A stretch of 64,000 bases of DNA, from assembly GCA_902770835.1 (NCBI GenBank), contig CACXUM010000001.1, positions 62,001 to 126,000 of the forward strand, in the 5' to 3' direction. This stretch comes from an uncultured Bacteroidia bacterium (GTDB taxonomy: Bacteria; Bacteroidota; Bacteroidia; Bacteroidales; F082). The notes beneath the pieces were generated by a model, which saw nothing but the letters and a program-made list of their open reading frames with translations, had not been told where the DNA came from and ran no database searches. Below are positions 23,154 through 31,656 of the stretch, piece after piece (positions within the stretch are counted from its first letter, which is position 1; every line of letters starts with the position of its first letter). Both the position numbers and the translations under genes were made by a program.

Positions 23154-25476
23154 GTGCAGGCATAGCTACGCCTTTGGCGGCATTTTGGTCTATACCGTAT
23201 GTGAAAGGTGTTGTCAGCGGTATGTATTCTCCAAGTTCAAGTCTAACACGATAAGGTTTATCGTAACCTGTATAACGTTTATCTCTTTTATCCTTGTCCA
23301 GCAGTTCTTTGGCATCAATTACAGCGTATGAGGAAACTTTGTAATAACCCGAAACCTTGTGATCAATTACCGCCGCAAGATATTTGACTTGGCTGAAATC
23401 AACACCTGCCAACAGCGTAGAATAGCCAGAAATGAAGTAAGTGGCTGTTCCGTTGACAATCTCTTCTACATTCTTGTTGACATGTGTATCAACAGAAGAC
23501 AGGAAATACGGACCTCTTCCGCCACCTTCCTCCACATATTCCAGCCCTTTCTGCGGAATGGCTGTCTCCACCAGCGTCTGCATAGCGTGATTGTCATTCA
23601 ACCAAGTTTCAATTTGGTGGTACAACACATCCTCCGATGATGTCGGGTCTAACAACAGATCGTTGAATTCGCCATTTTCCTTATACATTTCATGCCAATG
23701 GCCACCCGGTTTTAGCGGAAATGCACCGATGTTCACCTCGTCAACGCTTCGCTGATAATACGAGTTCACAAATTGCTCTCTGGTCAGGTTGCCTGGATAG
23801 AGTACATAACCGCCTATCACTTCACGTTTCAGTTGCTCATCGCTGGAATGGGTGTAATAGATGGCATCGCGATAGCGGTGCATTTGGTTGATGGCATCCA
23901 CCGGTGGCACTTCCACTCCGTTGCGCGAGGGAATAGTAGTGTCGCGGATACGGTATTTGGCATCAAAAAGATAGGTGTACAATATGGCATCTTCTTTCTT
24001 GCTCAATCTCAACACAATATCAGGCCGCTGTTCTGTAGTCTTGGAAGTCGTATCTGCTATGTCTGTATTCTTGTTAGTGTCCGACTCATCGGTAAGATGT
24101 TCCTCATCGTCCGTGGTGGCGTTATACATCACCGATGCCAACTGCACTTCAGGGTCTTCATTCTCCCAAAAAGTGACTTCAGATTTGCTGCCTTGAATCA
24201 ATGATTTGACAAACTCACCTTCTGTTTGGCTTCCTACTGTTCGCATCGTGGCCTTGTCACGCAAAATGTGTTGCACCATGTTCTTCACTTTGATGAAGCA
24301 CCATATCTCATAAAGTTCCGAAATATCCTTCACCTCCAACTGCATCACTCCTTCCTGCAGGTCATAACCGCATTGCAGTATGATCCATTGCTCATATACA
24401 TCGCGGTAGCCTGCCGCCTGCTTCATCACTAACGAGTCTTGAGTAAAACCCTTGAATGTACCAATCCCCCTGAAGAACGGGTCTGACACCAACGAGGCTA
24501 ATTCCTCGTTCATCACATTGATTTGGCTTCGGATGTCCAAATTGTCAGCTTTCAACGCATTCATCACATTGCGCAACACCCGTTTGAAACGGTCGGCAAT
24601 GTTGTTGAGGGCGTATTTCAGAAAACGATTTTCGATGGTGTCTTTGCTCAAGTACATCTCCTCCATTCGATAGAGGTGCGCTGGCTCGTCCTTGAATTCC
24701 TCGTATTCGTTTTCCAACTCAGCTGGCATGTAAGGCATCCGTTCCGCCCTCTCATAACGCACGGAGGTTTGTAATCGGCGTTTAGGATTGCTGATAATCA
24801 ATCGGGCGGCCTCGGTGATTTTTGCGAAACAATCCCTGAAAATCTGCCACCATATTAAGTCGGTCGAATCATGGTCGGAGGTATGGAAGGTAAGATAGGT
24901 TTCCTTAAGAAACGAGTAGCTGAGCATGGCAAATTCTTCCTCAATGTCGCGTATCACATTGCGCATATCGGTGCGGTAGTCCATCTTGTAGCTCAGCACC
25001 TCTGTCGTAAAAGCGAGACAATCCTCGCGACCATCTTTCTCATATACTACCCGAATGTCGGTGCGCCCCACTTGGTTCTTGTAGTTGACCGACCCGAAGA
25101 TAAGCGTATCTTCTGCCGACACATGCTGGCTCTGCTCCTTGCCGATGGTCAGGCGCAGCAACTTAATGTTAGGTGCATTGGCTTTTACATGCAACGGATA
25201 GTCGGTGTTCTCAAAGAAGAAGGCATCCCAAACTATAGTTTCCGCTTCCGACACCCAATCCGTATTTTCATCAACAAACGTAGTCCCTTTCCTAAATTGA
25301 ACATTTTCCGATGACTGACCAAAGAATGCCTGTTTGCGGACCAACGTTTCTGGATTTTCGTCATCCACCATTAAGTTCTGAACACACTCGTTTATCCTCC
25401 TGCCATAGTTGGGACAGGTGAAGCAGAGCGTCACATCGCCGTTGCGAATTTCAAGGTGTTCGATGAAATCTGCCAT
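23119..25476 (-). CDS. mcrC: McrC-like nuclease subunit (DUF2357 / PD-(D/E)XK)
   Basis: About 785 residues. An N-terminal DUF2357 region (to about 400) is followed by a PD-(D/E)XK_7-type nuclease core: Asp in RPDIVLRLS and DAKYR in TYLFDAKYRIRD near residue 530. The C-terminal 150 residues look like an extra beta domain (EYIPLTTPFTYGID) and are not assigned. McrC-type subunits cut DNA when driven by the McrB GTPase. The ATG at 25474-25476 overlaps the McrB stop by one base (TAATG), a coupling signal. A Thr/Asp/Glu-rich low-complexity linker lies just before the nuclease core. Its stop codon lies inside the IS1634 target duplication. Confidence 0.85.
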   Translation of the reverse strand: MADFIEHLEIRNGDVTLCFTCPNYGRRINECVQNLMVDDENPETLVRKQAFFGQSSENVQFRKGTTFVDENTDWVSEAETIVWDAFFFENTDYPLHVKANAPNIKLLRLTIGKEQSQHVSAEDTLIFGSVNYKNQVGRTDIRVVYEKDGREDCLAFTTEVLSYKMDYRTDMRNVIRDIEEEFAMLSYSFLKETYLTFHTSDHDSTDLIWWQIFRDCFAKITEAARLIISNPKRRLQTSVRYERAERMPYMPAELENEYEEFKDEPAHLYRMEEMYLSKDTIENRFLKYALNNIADRFKRVLRNVMNALKADNLDIRSQINVMNEELASLVSDPFFRGIGTFKGFTQDSLVMKQAAGYRDVYEQWIILQCGYDLQEGVMQLEVKDISELYEIWCFIKVKNMVQHILRDKATMRTVGSQTEGEFVKSLIQGSKSEVTFWENEDPEVQLASVMYNATTDDEEHLTDESDTNKNTDIADTTSKTTEQRPDIVLRLSKKEDAILYTYLFDAKYRIRDTTIPSRNGVEVPPVDAINQMHRYRDAIYYTHSSDEQLKREVIGGYVLYPGNLTREQFVNSYYQRSVDEVNIGAFPLKPGGHWHEMYKENGEFNDLLLDPTSSEDVLYHQIETWLNDNHAMQTLVETAIPQKGLEYVEEGGGRGPYFLSSVDTHVNKNVEEIVNGTATYFISGYSTLLAGVDFSQVKYLAAVIDHKVSGYYKVSSYAVIDAKELLDKDKRDKRYTGYDKPYRVRLELGEYIPLTTPFTYGIDQNAAKGVAMPARVFKEYCKKEK

Positions 25477-27203
25477 TAGGTCCAATAAGATACAAATTGT
25501 TTGTTCTTGAGTGTCTCGGCCATTTTCTCAAGTTTCTCGTTGGATTTAGGATAATCGTTGGTGATTACCTCTTTCAAGTCGTCCAACAGGTTCCCAATCG
25601 ACCGTTTGTCGCCTTCGATGCGGGAGAGTATTTTCATCATTGTAAATTCATCCAAGGCAACATGGATATCGGCATCAGGATTGAACTTGTAGGCGGCACT
25701 CACATAGAGCAATACCTCATTGGCGGCACGGTAACCCAACTTGAACGGTGTATCTTCCAACACTTTGTTAATGTTGGTCAAATACTCTTTAACTGTATCA
25801 GCTTCGTTATTATCTGCTTCAAGGCCACGAATAGGACGGTTGATGAGCAGGTTTCTTGTGGCTTCGTCCATTTCTGCCACATCGTTCTCGGTATCCCCGT
25901 TGAAGAACCCTTCATAATCCACTTCGTTCATCACTACCGACATGGCACGGTCGAGCACCTTGCGCGAGAACGAGAAGGTGGTCTCATCCATGTTCACCGT
26001 ACCCATAACCAGCAAGTTCTTAGGCAATGTAAGACCTTTCTCAAAGAATTGCAACGCCAACGGATTCTTGTCGATGGGATCAGGCACACCAAACAATTGT
26101 ACAAGCATTGCCTTTCCCTCTTTTTCGCCAAACTTCTTGAATGGCTTGATGATAGGATCGGTCACATAATTGCCATCAGCATCAAAAGAACGTGATTCGA
26201 TTGCACTAAGGAACTCTGCAAAATACTGTTCCACGGGGGCAAGGTTCATTTCATCCAAGCAAAGGAAATAGGGTGTTTCTAAATCTTGCCAAGCTTTCAC
26301 TATGAAATCTATGAAAGGCGGGAACTCGTATCTTTTGGCCACGTTGGAATAGTATCCCACCACATCCATTGAGTTGTGCCAATTAGGTTTCACTTGGATT
26401 AGTTCAAAATTCTCTGGACGGTTGTCTTTCCATCTGTCCTCCGTATTCTCATATTTTTGTGTTGTGGAAGCTTGCGCCAGTTTCCTCACAATGCGACTTT
26501 TGCCAGTGCCGCTGATACCTGCCAATAGCATAAAGGGCTTGGTGCGGAGGGCGGTGAGATAAGGCTTAATAATACTATCATCAGTTAAAGAAACCGCAGA
26601 ACTATCTATATGATATTTTGGCTCAATTGTTGAACTAAGGTAGGGCCTTGAGTCAAAGATGTTTATAAAACTCTCAAATGTTTCTTTATCCGGATGGTCA
26701 GGCGTTCCTATGAATATAAACGATGCTTGATTAATGTCGGCTTTGTAATTTGCTCTTGAGCATTTGAGGAACTTCCTGCCATTCAGGTGGTGGTTCGCAT
26801 AGTCATATATACTTCTCAAATCTCTCCTTGAGCCTTCTGTGTCAAGGTTTGTTTCAATAGATATAATGTATTCTTTGGGATTGAAATTATCCAATCCCTT
26901 TGCCATTTCATCATCTTTTGTAAAAATTGAAAATAAATAGTATCGAAGTTGATGTTTCTTTGCGAAGTAAAACGGTTTCTTATATTCATCCAAAAAGACC
27001 CTAAGTTGAGGCTTTGTTCTGTCTGTCCCCGTTATACTAATGTTCGTATAAGATATTAAAACTATTTCTTCATTGTCTATTTTATACAGTTCGCTCCAAT
27101 CTTTTCTGAAATCAATCTTGTCATCGAATGTAGAAAAATCGACTTTTTCCCACTTTGGGAAACTACTCTTTATAAATTCCTTTATGCGTGTAATAGAATC
27201 CAT
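25476..27203 (-). CDS. mcrB: McrB-like AAA+ GTPase
   Basis: A 575-residue motor of the McrB family. Walker A is LLAGISGTGKSRIVRKLA near residue 230, Walker B is YFLCLDEMNLAPVEQYFAE and the McrB signature MNxxD reads MGTVNMDETTFSFSRKVLD. The N-terminal 200 residues should select the target DNA; I do not recognise the fold. In type IV systems McrB reads modified cytosine, but a methylase in the same operon suggests another rule here. The downstream mcrC start overlaps its stop. The gene begins 12 bp after the Dam-like gene. Confidence 0.9.
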   Translation of the reverse strand: MDSITRIKEFIKSSFPKWEKVDFSTFDDKIDFRKDWSELYKIDNEEIVLISYTNISITGTDRTKPQLRVFLDEYKKPFYFAKKHQLRYYLFSIFTKDDEMAKGLDNFNPKEYIISIETNLDTEGSRRDLRSIYDYANHHLNGRKFLKCSRANYKADINQASFIFIGTPDHPDKETFESFINIFDSRPYLSSTIEPKYHIDSSAVSLTDDSIIKPYLTALRTKPFMLLAGISGTGKSRIVRKLAQASTTQKYENTEDRWKDNRPENFELIQVKPNWHNSMDVVGYYSNVAKRYEFPPFIDFIVKAWQDLETPYFLCLDEMNLAPVEQYFAEFLSAIESRSFDADGNYVTDPIIKPFKKFGEKEGKAMLVQLFGVPDPIDKNPLALQFFEKGLTLPKNLLVMGTVNMDETTFSFSRKVLDRAMSVVMNEVDYEGFFNGDTENDVAEMDEATRNLLINRPIRGLEADNNEADTVKEYLTNINKVLEDTPFKLGYRAANEVLLYVSAAYKFNPDADIHVALDEFTMMKILSRIEGDKRSIGNLLDDLKEVITNDYPKSNEKLEKMAETLKNKQFVSYWT

Positions 27204-27214
27204 ATACTATCAAT

Positions 27215-28066
27215 TTAATAATTAGTTATTATCAAGTGTACACTTTCTGATTTGAATCTGTTTCTTATATTGACAGCATATTTTTTAGAATATTCTGCCT
27301 TAATATAAGGTCTATATAATTGTTTTGTAAGATTTGTTTTACCGATAACCATCATGGTTTTAGAATGCAAATTTTTAAAATCTTGAGATAGTTTTATATG
27401 ATGTTCTTCCGTAAAATCATCATGATCAATATTCCCATAATCTGTAAATATGCAATCATAAGGGGGATCCAAAAAAATAAAATCTCTTTCAGAACATCTA
27501 CCAAATACTTCTGTATAATCAACATTAATAATTTCCGATCTTTGAAGTAATTCGTGATGTTTCTCCGTTATTATTTGAGTGTTAAAGTTCTTGTATCTGC
27601 CAAATGGTACATTGTATTCTCCTTTTGAATTGAATCTAAGCATACCAGAATAGGCTGTTTTGTTTATGAAAAAATACAATGTGGCATCAAGATATTTTTT
27701 TTCGATTTTGTCATTATACATATCCCTAAGCCAATAATACAAGGCCTCATTCTTATTATCGACATATTGTGTTGGTAATACCTTCCCTTTCAGTTTTTCA
27801 TACTCACATTGGTTTGTATGGTATATTTGTTCTAATTCTATCAATTCTTTTTTTAACACTTCGTAGTTGGTTTGAACAGACAAATAAAAATTGATTAGTT
27901 TTGAGTTAATGTCATTAATCAAACCTGCCCGTGGTTCCAAATAAAAAAAGAGTGCAGCACCACCTGCAAAAGGCTCTATATACCTATCGAAATCATCAGG
28001 AATATACTGCAAGAAATAGGGTATCTCTTTGCTTTTTCCTCCTCTGTATTTTATTATAGGCTTCAT
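27215..28066 (-). CDS. D12-class adenine-N6 DNA methyltransferase (Dam-like)
   Basis: About 283 residues. The AdoMet site is IEPFAGGAALFFYLEP, with the N-terminal KYRGGKSKEI typical of the Dam/DpnIIA class, and the catalytic motif is FLDPPYDCIF near residue 195. It should methylate adenine in a short DNA site; the site cannot be read from sequence. The start at 28066 lies 10 bp after the DUF5131 stop. Base composition is distinctly AT-rich compared with the DUF5131 gene before it, which hints at separate origins of the operon parts. A host-protecting role for McrBC is inferred. Confidence 0.9.
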   Translation of the reverse strand: MKPIIKYRGGKSKEIPYFLQYIPDDFDRYIEPFAGGAALFFYLEPRAGLINDINSKLINFYLSVQTNYEVLKKELIELEQIYHTNQCEYEKLKGKVLPTQYVDNKNEALYYWLRDMYNDKIEKKYLDATLYFFINKTAYSGMLRFNSKGEYNVPFGRYKNFNTQIITEKHHELLQRSEIINVDYTEVFGRCSERDFIFLDPPYDCIFTDYGNIDHDDFTEEHHIKLSQDFKNLHSKTMMVIGKTNLTKQLYRPYIKAEYSKKYAVNIRNRFKSESVHLIITNY

Positions 28067-28076
28067 GTTTTGCAAT

Positions 28077-28802
28077 TTATACCGGCATCGCCTGTAAGAC
28101 TTTGCCTTCAATCATTTTCCCGTTTTTTTGCTTATTGCGTTTGACACCATCGGCGCCCCAAGTGCCCCACTGTTTGAAGAAAAACGCTGCTCCTTGCGTC
28201 TCGGTCTGGCGTTTGATGTTAAGCACCCACTCCTCTTTCATCGGGCGGGCTTGAGGACCACTCTCACCACCTACAATCACCCAATCGATATGAGTCAAGT
28301 CCAATTCTCCCAAATCTTCAATTAATGGCTCACAGGAAAGAAACCGTATGGGCGCGTCCAAGACCCGAAGACAATTGATGCGTGGTTTGGAAGTTTGTGC
28401 TTCCACGGTCACACCGAGCCATGCGTTCTGCGGTATATCGTGGGTGAGGAAATACTCCGCCATGCGGTCAGCACGTTTAGTAAGCAGCTGATACCGATGT
28501 TGCGGCGTGCGGCAGATGGTGTCCATCACTTTGTCCACAAAAGAGAAAGGAACGTCCACATGGAAGAGGTCGCTCATGGAGCAGACAAAAATGGTGTGAG
28601 GCTGCCGCCAAGCGAGAGGCTCATCGAGGCACTCGTCATGCAGGGTGGCTTGGAAACCATTGGCGTATTTTTCAAGCCCCATAGCCTTCAGTCGGCGCGA
28701 CATCACCTCGGCATAGCAATGGGCACACCCCTGCGAAATCTTGGTGCAGCCCGTTACGGGGTTCCACGTCTTATCGGTCCATTCTATTTTGGTGGTTTTC
28801 AT
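28077..28802 (-). CDS. DUF5131 (phage Gp37/Gp68-like) three-Cys-motif protein
   Basis: A 241-residue protein starting MKTTKIEWTDKTWNPVTGC. It holds the three-cysteine motif C-TKISQG-C-AH-CYAE, like a radical-SAM iron-sulfur site, then FVCSMSDLFHVDVPF and WVIVGGESGPQARPM. The family occurs in phages and bacteria, usually beside a TcmP gene, as here. The chemistry is unproven; nucleic-acid modification by a radical-SAM-like centre is plausible. The ATG overlaps the TcmP stop (ATGA), a strong sign of coupled translation. Confidence 0.88.
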   Translation of the reverse strand: MKTTKIEWTDKTWNPVTGCTKISQGCAHCYAEVMSRRLKAMGLEKYANGFQATLHDECLDEPLAWRQPHTIFVCSMSDLFHVDVPFSFVDKVMDTICRTPQHRYQLLTKRADRMAEYFLTHDIPQNAWLGVTVEAQTSKPRINCLRVLDAPIRFLSCEPLIEDLGELDLTHIDWVIVGGESGPQARPMKEEWVLNIKRQTETQGAAFFFKQWGTWGADGVKRNKQKNGKMIEGKVLQAMPV

Positions 28803-29920
28803 TGTTTTGTCATTAGCTTATACTCTATAATACGATGATTATTAAAGATTTGGTCGTAACTAACCAATGGAGAGATTGACTTATAATCTATCAAACCTTC
28901 CTTTTTCATCTGTTTCAACTCATCAGCGGCATGTGAGGGGATATGACCTTGGTCAAGTGTGAACAAATAGACATCATTGTTTGTTCGTAATTCTTGTTTT
29001 AGAATTTTCTCTCTAAGAAGTGCAGCAAAACCCTCTTTTTTCGTTGGTTTCTTAGCCTCAAACAAAAGGAGTTGGGATTTTGTCAGATCCTCATCAATAT
29101 CGAAATTGGCCTCTCCATTGATGGTGTTCTTTTTCCACGCCACATTCAAGAATTTGTCCACTGCTAATGGATGGCTCGCGCCAAAGATAATGCCGTAAAC
29201 ATTTGCCCCTTTCTTTATGGAGAACGGATATGGCTTCATGTTTGAATCCGCGGGTAGTTTTTCTCTGAATTGCTCCAATAGACTGCGGTGAATAAACTTG
29301 TAGGGATTCTCCTTTGCTCGTTGCATGTCAATTTGCACATTCATCGAAAACTCAGGTCTCTCACCAAATCGGAAGAAATAGGAAGACGAAACATAATACA
29401 AGAAATCAACTGTTGAAGTAGTGACAAGTTCCTTGAAATACTGGTCCGACAAAAACTTGATTCCGTTTTGGTCGAGAAAAACCAAGGAGGGGAATCTCTT
29501 GATGATGGTTATGATTTCTGGAAATAATTCAGCAAAATCACAGCGAGTGTATTTGAGTTTGACAGTCTCTTTTTCTATTGCATTTTTAAGAGCTTCATTG
29601 TCGTTGATGAATTGGTTGCAGTTGTTCTGAAGTGTTTCAAACTTATTCTGATCATACTCATTTAGCCAAACATAAACTCGTTTAGCACGACTGATAATAG
29701 ATTCGAGCATCCCGTTGATTTGTTGCAAGATGCGTATAGGACTTCCAGCTACTCCATTCTTGTCCCGGCCAGGACCTGCAAACAAATCGAACATGCAGAT
29801 ATGCTTATATGGACTCATGACGAAAACAGGCAACCATTCTTTGGTATAAGCCTCAAATATTTCAAGCTTTGTGATAGTGCCTTCGTCAAAAGGGTGATCA
29901 TGTAAGTTTTTAATCGCCAT
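28799..29920 (-). CDS. tcmP: Three-Cys-motif partner protein TcmP
   Basis: A 373-residue protein with an N-terminal motif CMFDLFAGPGRDKNG, like an AdoMet-binding loop, and later LVFLDQNGIKFL in the position of a DPPY-like motif (here DQNG, so methyltransferase activity is doubtful). This is the TcmP family, defined by its link to three-Cys-motif proteins. The C-terminus (residues about 290-370) resembles a winged helix. It is the first gene of the five-gene operon. A -7 box lies at 29928-29935. Confidence 0.88.
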   Translation of the reverse strand: MAIKNLHDHPFDEGTITKLEIFEAYTKEWLPVFVMSPYKHICMFDLFAGPGRDKNGVAGSPIRILQQINGMLESIISRAKRVYVWLNEYDQNKFETLQNNCNQFINDNEALKNAIEKETVKLKYTRCDFAELFPEIITIIKRFPSLVFLDQNGIKFLSDQYFKELVTTSTVDFLYYVSSSYFFRFGERPEFSMNVQIDMQRAKENPYKFIHRSLLEQFREKLPADSNMKPYPFSIKKGANVYGIIFGASHPLAVDKFLNVAWKKNTINGEANFDIDEDLTKSQLLLFEAKKPTKKEGFAALLREKILKQELRTNNDVYLFTLDQGHIPSHAADELKQMKKEGLIDYKSISPLVSYDQIFNNHRIIEYKLMTKQ

Positions 29921-29927
29921 ATTTCAT

Positions 29928-29935
29928 CAAATATA
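29928..29935 (-). promoter_or_regulatory. -7 box of the tcmP-DUF5131-dam-mcrBC operon
   Basis: TATATTTG on the minus strand matches TAnnTTTG but ends only eight bases before the tcmP ATG. No -33 TTTG was seen, so this call is tentative. Confidence 0.4.
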
Positions 29936-30029
29936 TTTAAACATGAGTTTTGCTTTTTTATTGTATTGATACATACTTTTTTATTGTTGATTGCGTGGTT
30001 TCGACCGCTTTTCTCTGTTACATCACCCT

Positions 30030-30572
30030 TTACCCTTTCCTTATTTCCCGTATCACCCTCGCCGGACTCCCCGCCACCACCATATTGTCAGGCACATCCT
30101 TGGTGACTACGCTGCCCGCAGCTACAATGGCGTTCTCGCCGATGGTGACACCCGCCAGCACCGTGACATTGGCTCCAAGCCAAGCATTGCGCTTCACAAC
30201 GATGGGTTTGGTCAGCAGCGAATGGCGCGTCTCGGGGTTTTCTGGATGGTATTCCGTGGCCAACACACAATGCGGCCCGATGAAAACGTCGTCCTCAATG
30301 GTGATACCGCCCAAGGCGAGGAAAGTGCAGCCGAAATTGACGAAACAGTCACGCCCGAAGGTGGTTTTCTTGCCATAGTTGATATGGAACGGCGTGAAAA
30401 TGCGAAGGGTCTCGTCGATTTCAGAACCTGTGATTTGCCGCATATAGTCGCGCACTTCGGCTTCGGTATGATAGCCCGAGTTCATCTCCGCTGCAAGGCG
30501 CATCGTGTGCTGCACATCGGCATAGAGGTCGTCGCTGCCGACGTAGTCTTTTCCTGTGTGGGTGTTGTTCAT
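30030..30572 (-). CDS. Hexapeptide-repeat sugar O-acetyltransferase
   Basis: A 180-residue left-handed beta-helix acetyltransferase of the maa/LacA type. The fold is seen as TFGRDCFVNFGCTFLA, GGITIEDDVFIGPHCVL with a catalytic-type histidine (ATEYHPENPETR), and the terminal GAGVTIGENAIVAAGSVV-like turns ending AGSPARVIREIRKG. It moves acetyl from acetyl-CoA to a sugar or similar hydroxyl. The family recurs here: an intact paralogue at 41328-41861 and a C-terminal remnant at 60051-60160. Confidence 0.88.
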   Translation of the reverse strand: MNNTHTGKDYVGSDDLYADVQHTMRLAAEMNSGYHTEAEVRDYMRQITGSEIDETLRIFTPFHINYGKKTTFGRDCFVNFGCTFLALGGITIEDDVFIGPHCVLATEYHPENPETRHSLLTKPIVVKRNAWLGANVTVLAGVTIGENAIVAAGSVVTKDVPDNMVVAGSPARVIREIRKG

Positions 30573-30616
30573 AAAAACGGCGAATTTGGCGAATTAAACG
30601 AATTAACTAATAATTC

Positions 30617-31234
30617 TTATCGAATAAAATTAGTGTATTTCACCACTTCCTTTTCCGGCAATCCCTTACGCTCGCGCTCGGCGGCGATGGCGCGGATGAG
30701 GAAGGCCATATTGCGGCCCAAGATGCGCATGATTTGGCAGCCTTCTTCGTCTTTCATCACGTCTTCTGGAGTGTGACCGTGAACCATATTCCAATAGCGG
30801 CTGCTCGCGATGGGCATCTCGTTGATGGTGAAATACTTGTTGAGCCGGTCGAATGCGGCTGTGGTGCCACCGCGTCGTGCCGAGACGACGGCTGCCCCCA
30901 CTTTCATACGTTTGTCGAAAGGTGTGCTGAAAAACAGGCGGTCGAGCAGATTGGTGAGCGTTCCGTTGGGGCCGGCGTAATACACCGGCGAGCCGACCAC
31001 GAGGCCGTCAGCCTGTTCTAACTTGGACGCCACTTCGTTCACCATATCGTTGAACACGCAATGACCCAGTTCGGCGCATTTGCCGCAAGCGATGCAGCCA
31101 CGGATGTCCTTGTTCCCGATGTGGACGATTTCGGTTTCTATGCCGTTTTTCTGTAATTCTTCCGCCACAATGTTCAAGGCGGTGAAGGTGCAGCCGTTAG
31201 TGTGTGGGCTGCCGTTGATGAGGAGTGCTTTCAT
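30617..31234 (-). CDS. Flavodoxin-fold NAD(P)H-dependent oxidoreductase
   Basis: About 205 residues. It begins MKALLINGSPHTNGCTFTAL (FMN phosphate loop), has CIACGKCAELGHCVFND (paired cysteines, perhaps for an iron-sulfur centre) and GSPVYYAGPNGTLTNLLDR (flavin edge). It fits the iron-sulfur flavoprotein/NADPH-dependent FMN reductase group. The ATG at 31234 is supported by a -7 box at 31251-31258. The gene lies 44 bp before the acetyltransferase gene and they may share a transcript. Confidence 0.85.
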   Translation of the reverse strand: MKALLINGSPHTNGCTFTALNIVAEELQKNGIETEIVHIGNKDIRGCIACGKCAELGHCVFNDMVNEVASKLEQADGLVVGSPVYYAGPNGTLTNLLDRLFFSTPFDKRMKVGAAVVSARRGGTTAAFDRLNKYFTINEMPIASSRYWNMVHGHTPEDVMKDEEGCQIMRILGRNMAFLIRAIAAERERKGLPEKEVVKYTNFIR

Positions 31235-31250
31235 TTGTGATAAATTTGTG

Positions 31251-31258
31251 CAAAAGTA
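31251..31258 (-). promoter_or_regulatory. -7 box of the flavodoxin-fold oxidoreductase gene
   Basis: TACTTTTG on the minus strand, 16 bp before the ATG at 31234. Confidence 0.55.
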
Positions 31259-31274
31259 CAAAAAAACGCACAAA

Positions 31275-31649
31275 CTATTCCTCTTCCTTGGCTTTAGGCA
31301 CCGCAAAAACAACCGTCAGCACGCCGATGGCACCGACGATGGGCACGATGACGCGAGCCACGGAACCTTTGGGGATGAATACGAATGTAGATAGCAGCAC
31401 CATTGCCACCATAATGCCACAGGCACCGGCTTTTTGCGCAAAGGTCATCCCGCCGCGACGACGATAACCGCGGATATAAGTCCCTAACCACGACTGCAAC
31501 AGCCATTCTTGTAGTCGTGTCGAGGAGCGGTAGAAGAGCCACGAGGCCAACAGGAGGAAAGGCGTGGTGGGCAATCCCGGCACCACCACACCTAAGGCGC
31601 CAAGTCCAACGCAAAGCAAGCCTAAAGATATGAAGGCAATGCGTTTCAC
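31275..31649 (-). CDS. YbaN-family (DUF454) inner-membrane protein
   Basis: A 124-residue membrane protein with three or four hydrophobic segments. The family pattern is clear: GLGALGVVVPGLPTTPFLLLA followed by SWLFYRSSTRLQEWLLQ, about the usual length. Its function is unknown in any species. It follows the alcohol dehydrogenase gene by seven bases, so both are probably transcribed together. Confidence 0.88.
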   Translation of the reverse strand: MKRIAFISLGLLCVGLGALGVVVPGLPTTPFLLLASWLFYRSSTRLQEWLLQSWLGTYIRGYRRRGGMTFAQKAGACGIMVAMVLLSTFVFIPKGSVARVIVPIVGAIGVLTVVFAVPKAKEEE

Positions 31650-31656
31650 AATTCCC

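Noticed and set aside
28077-29920. Possible prophage, because DUF5131 is called phage Gp37/Gp68
   Set aside because: No capsid, tail, terminase, integrase or lysis gene is seen nearby; the gene fits its TcmP operon.
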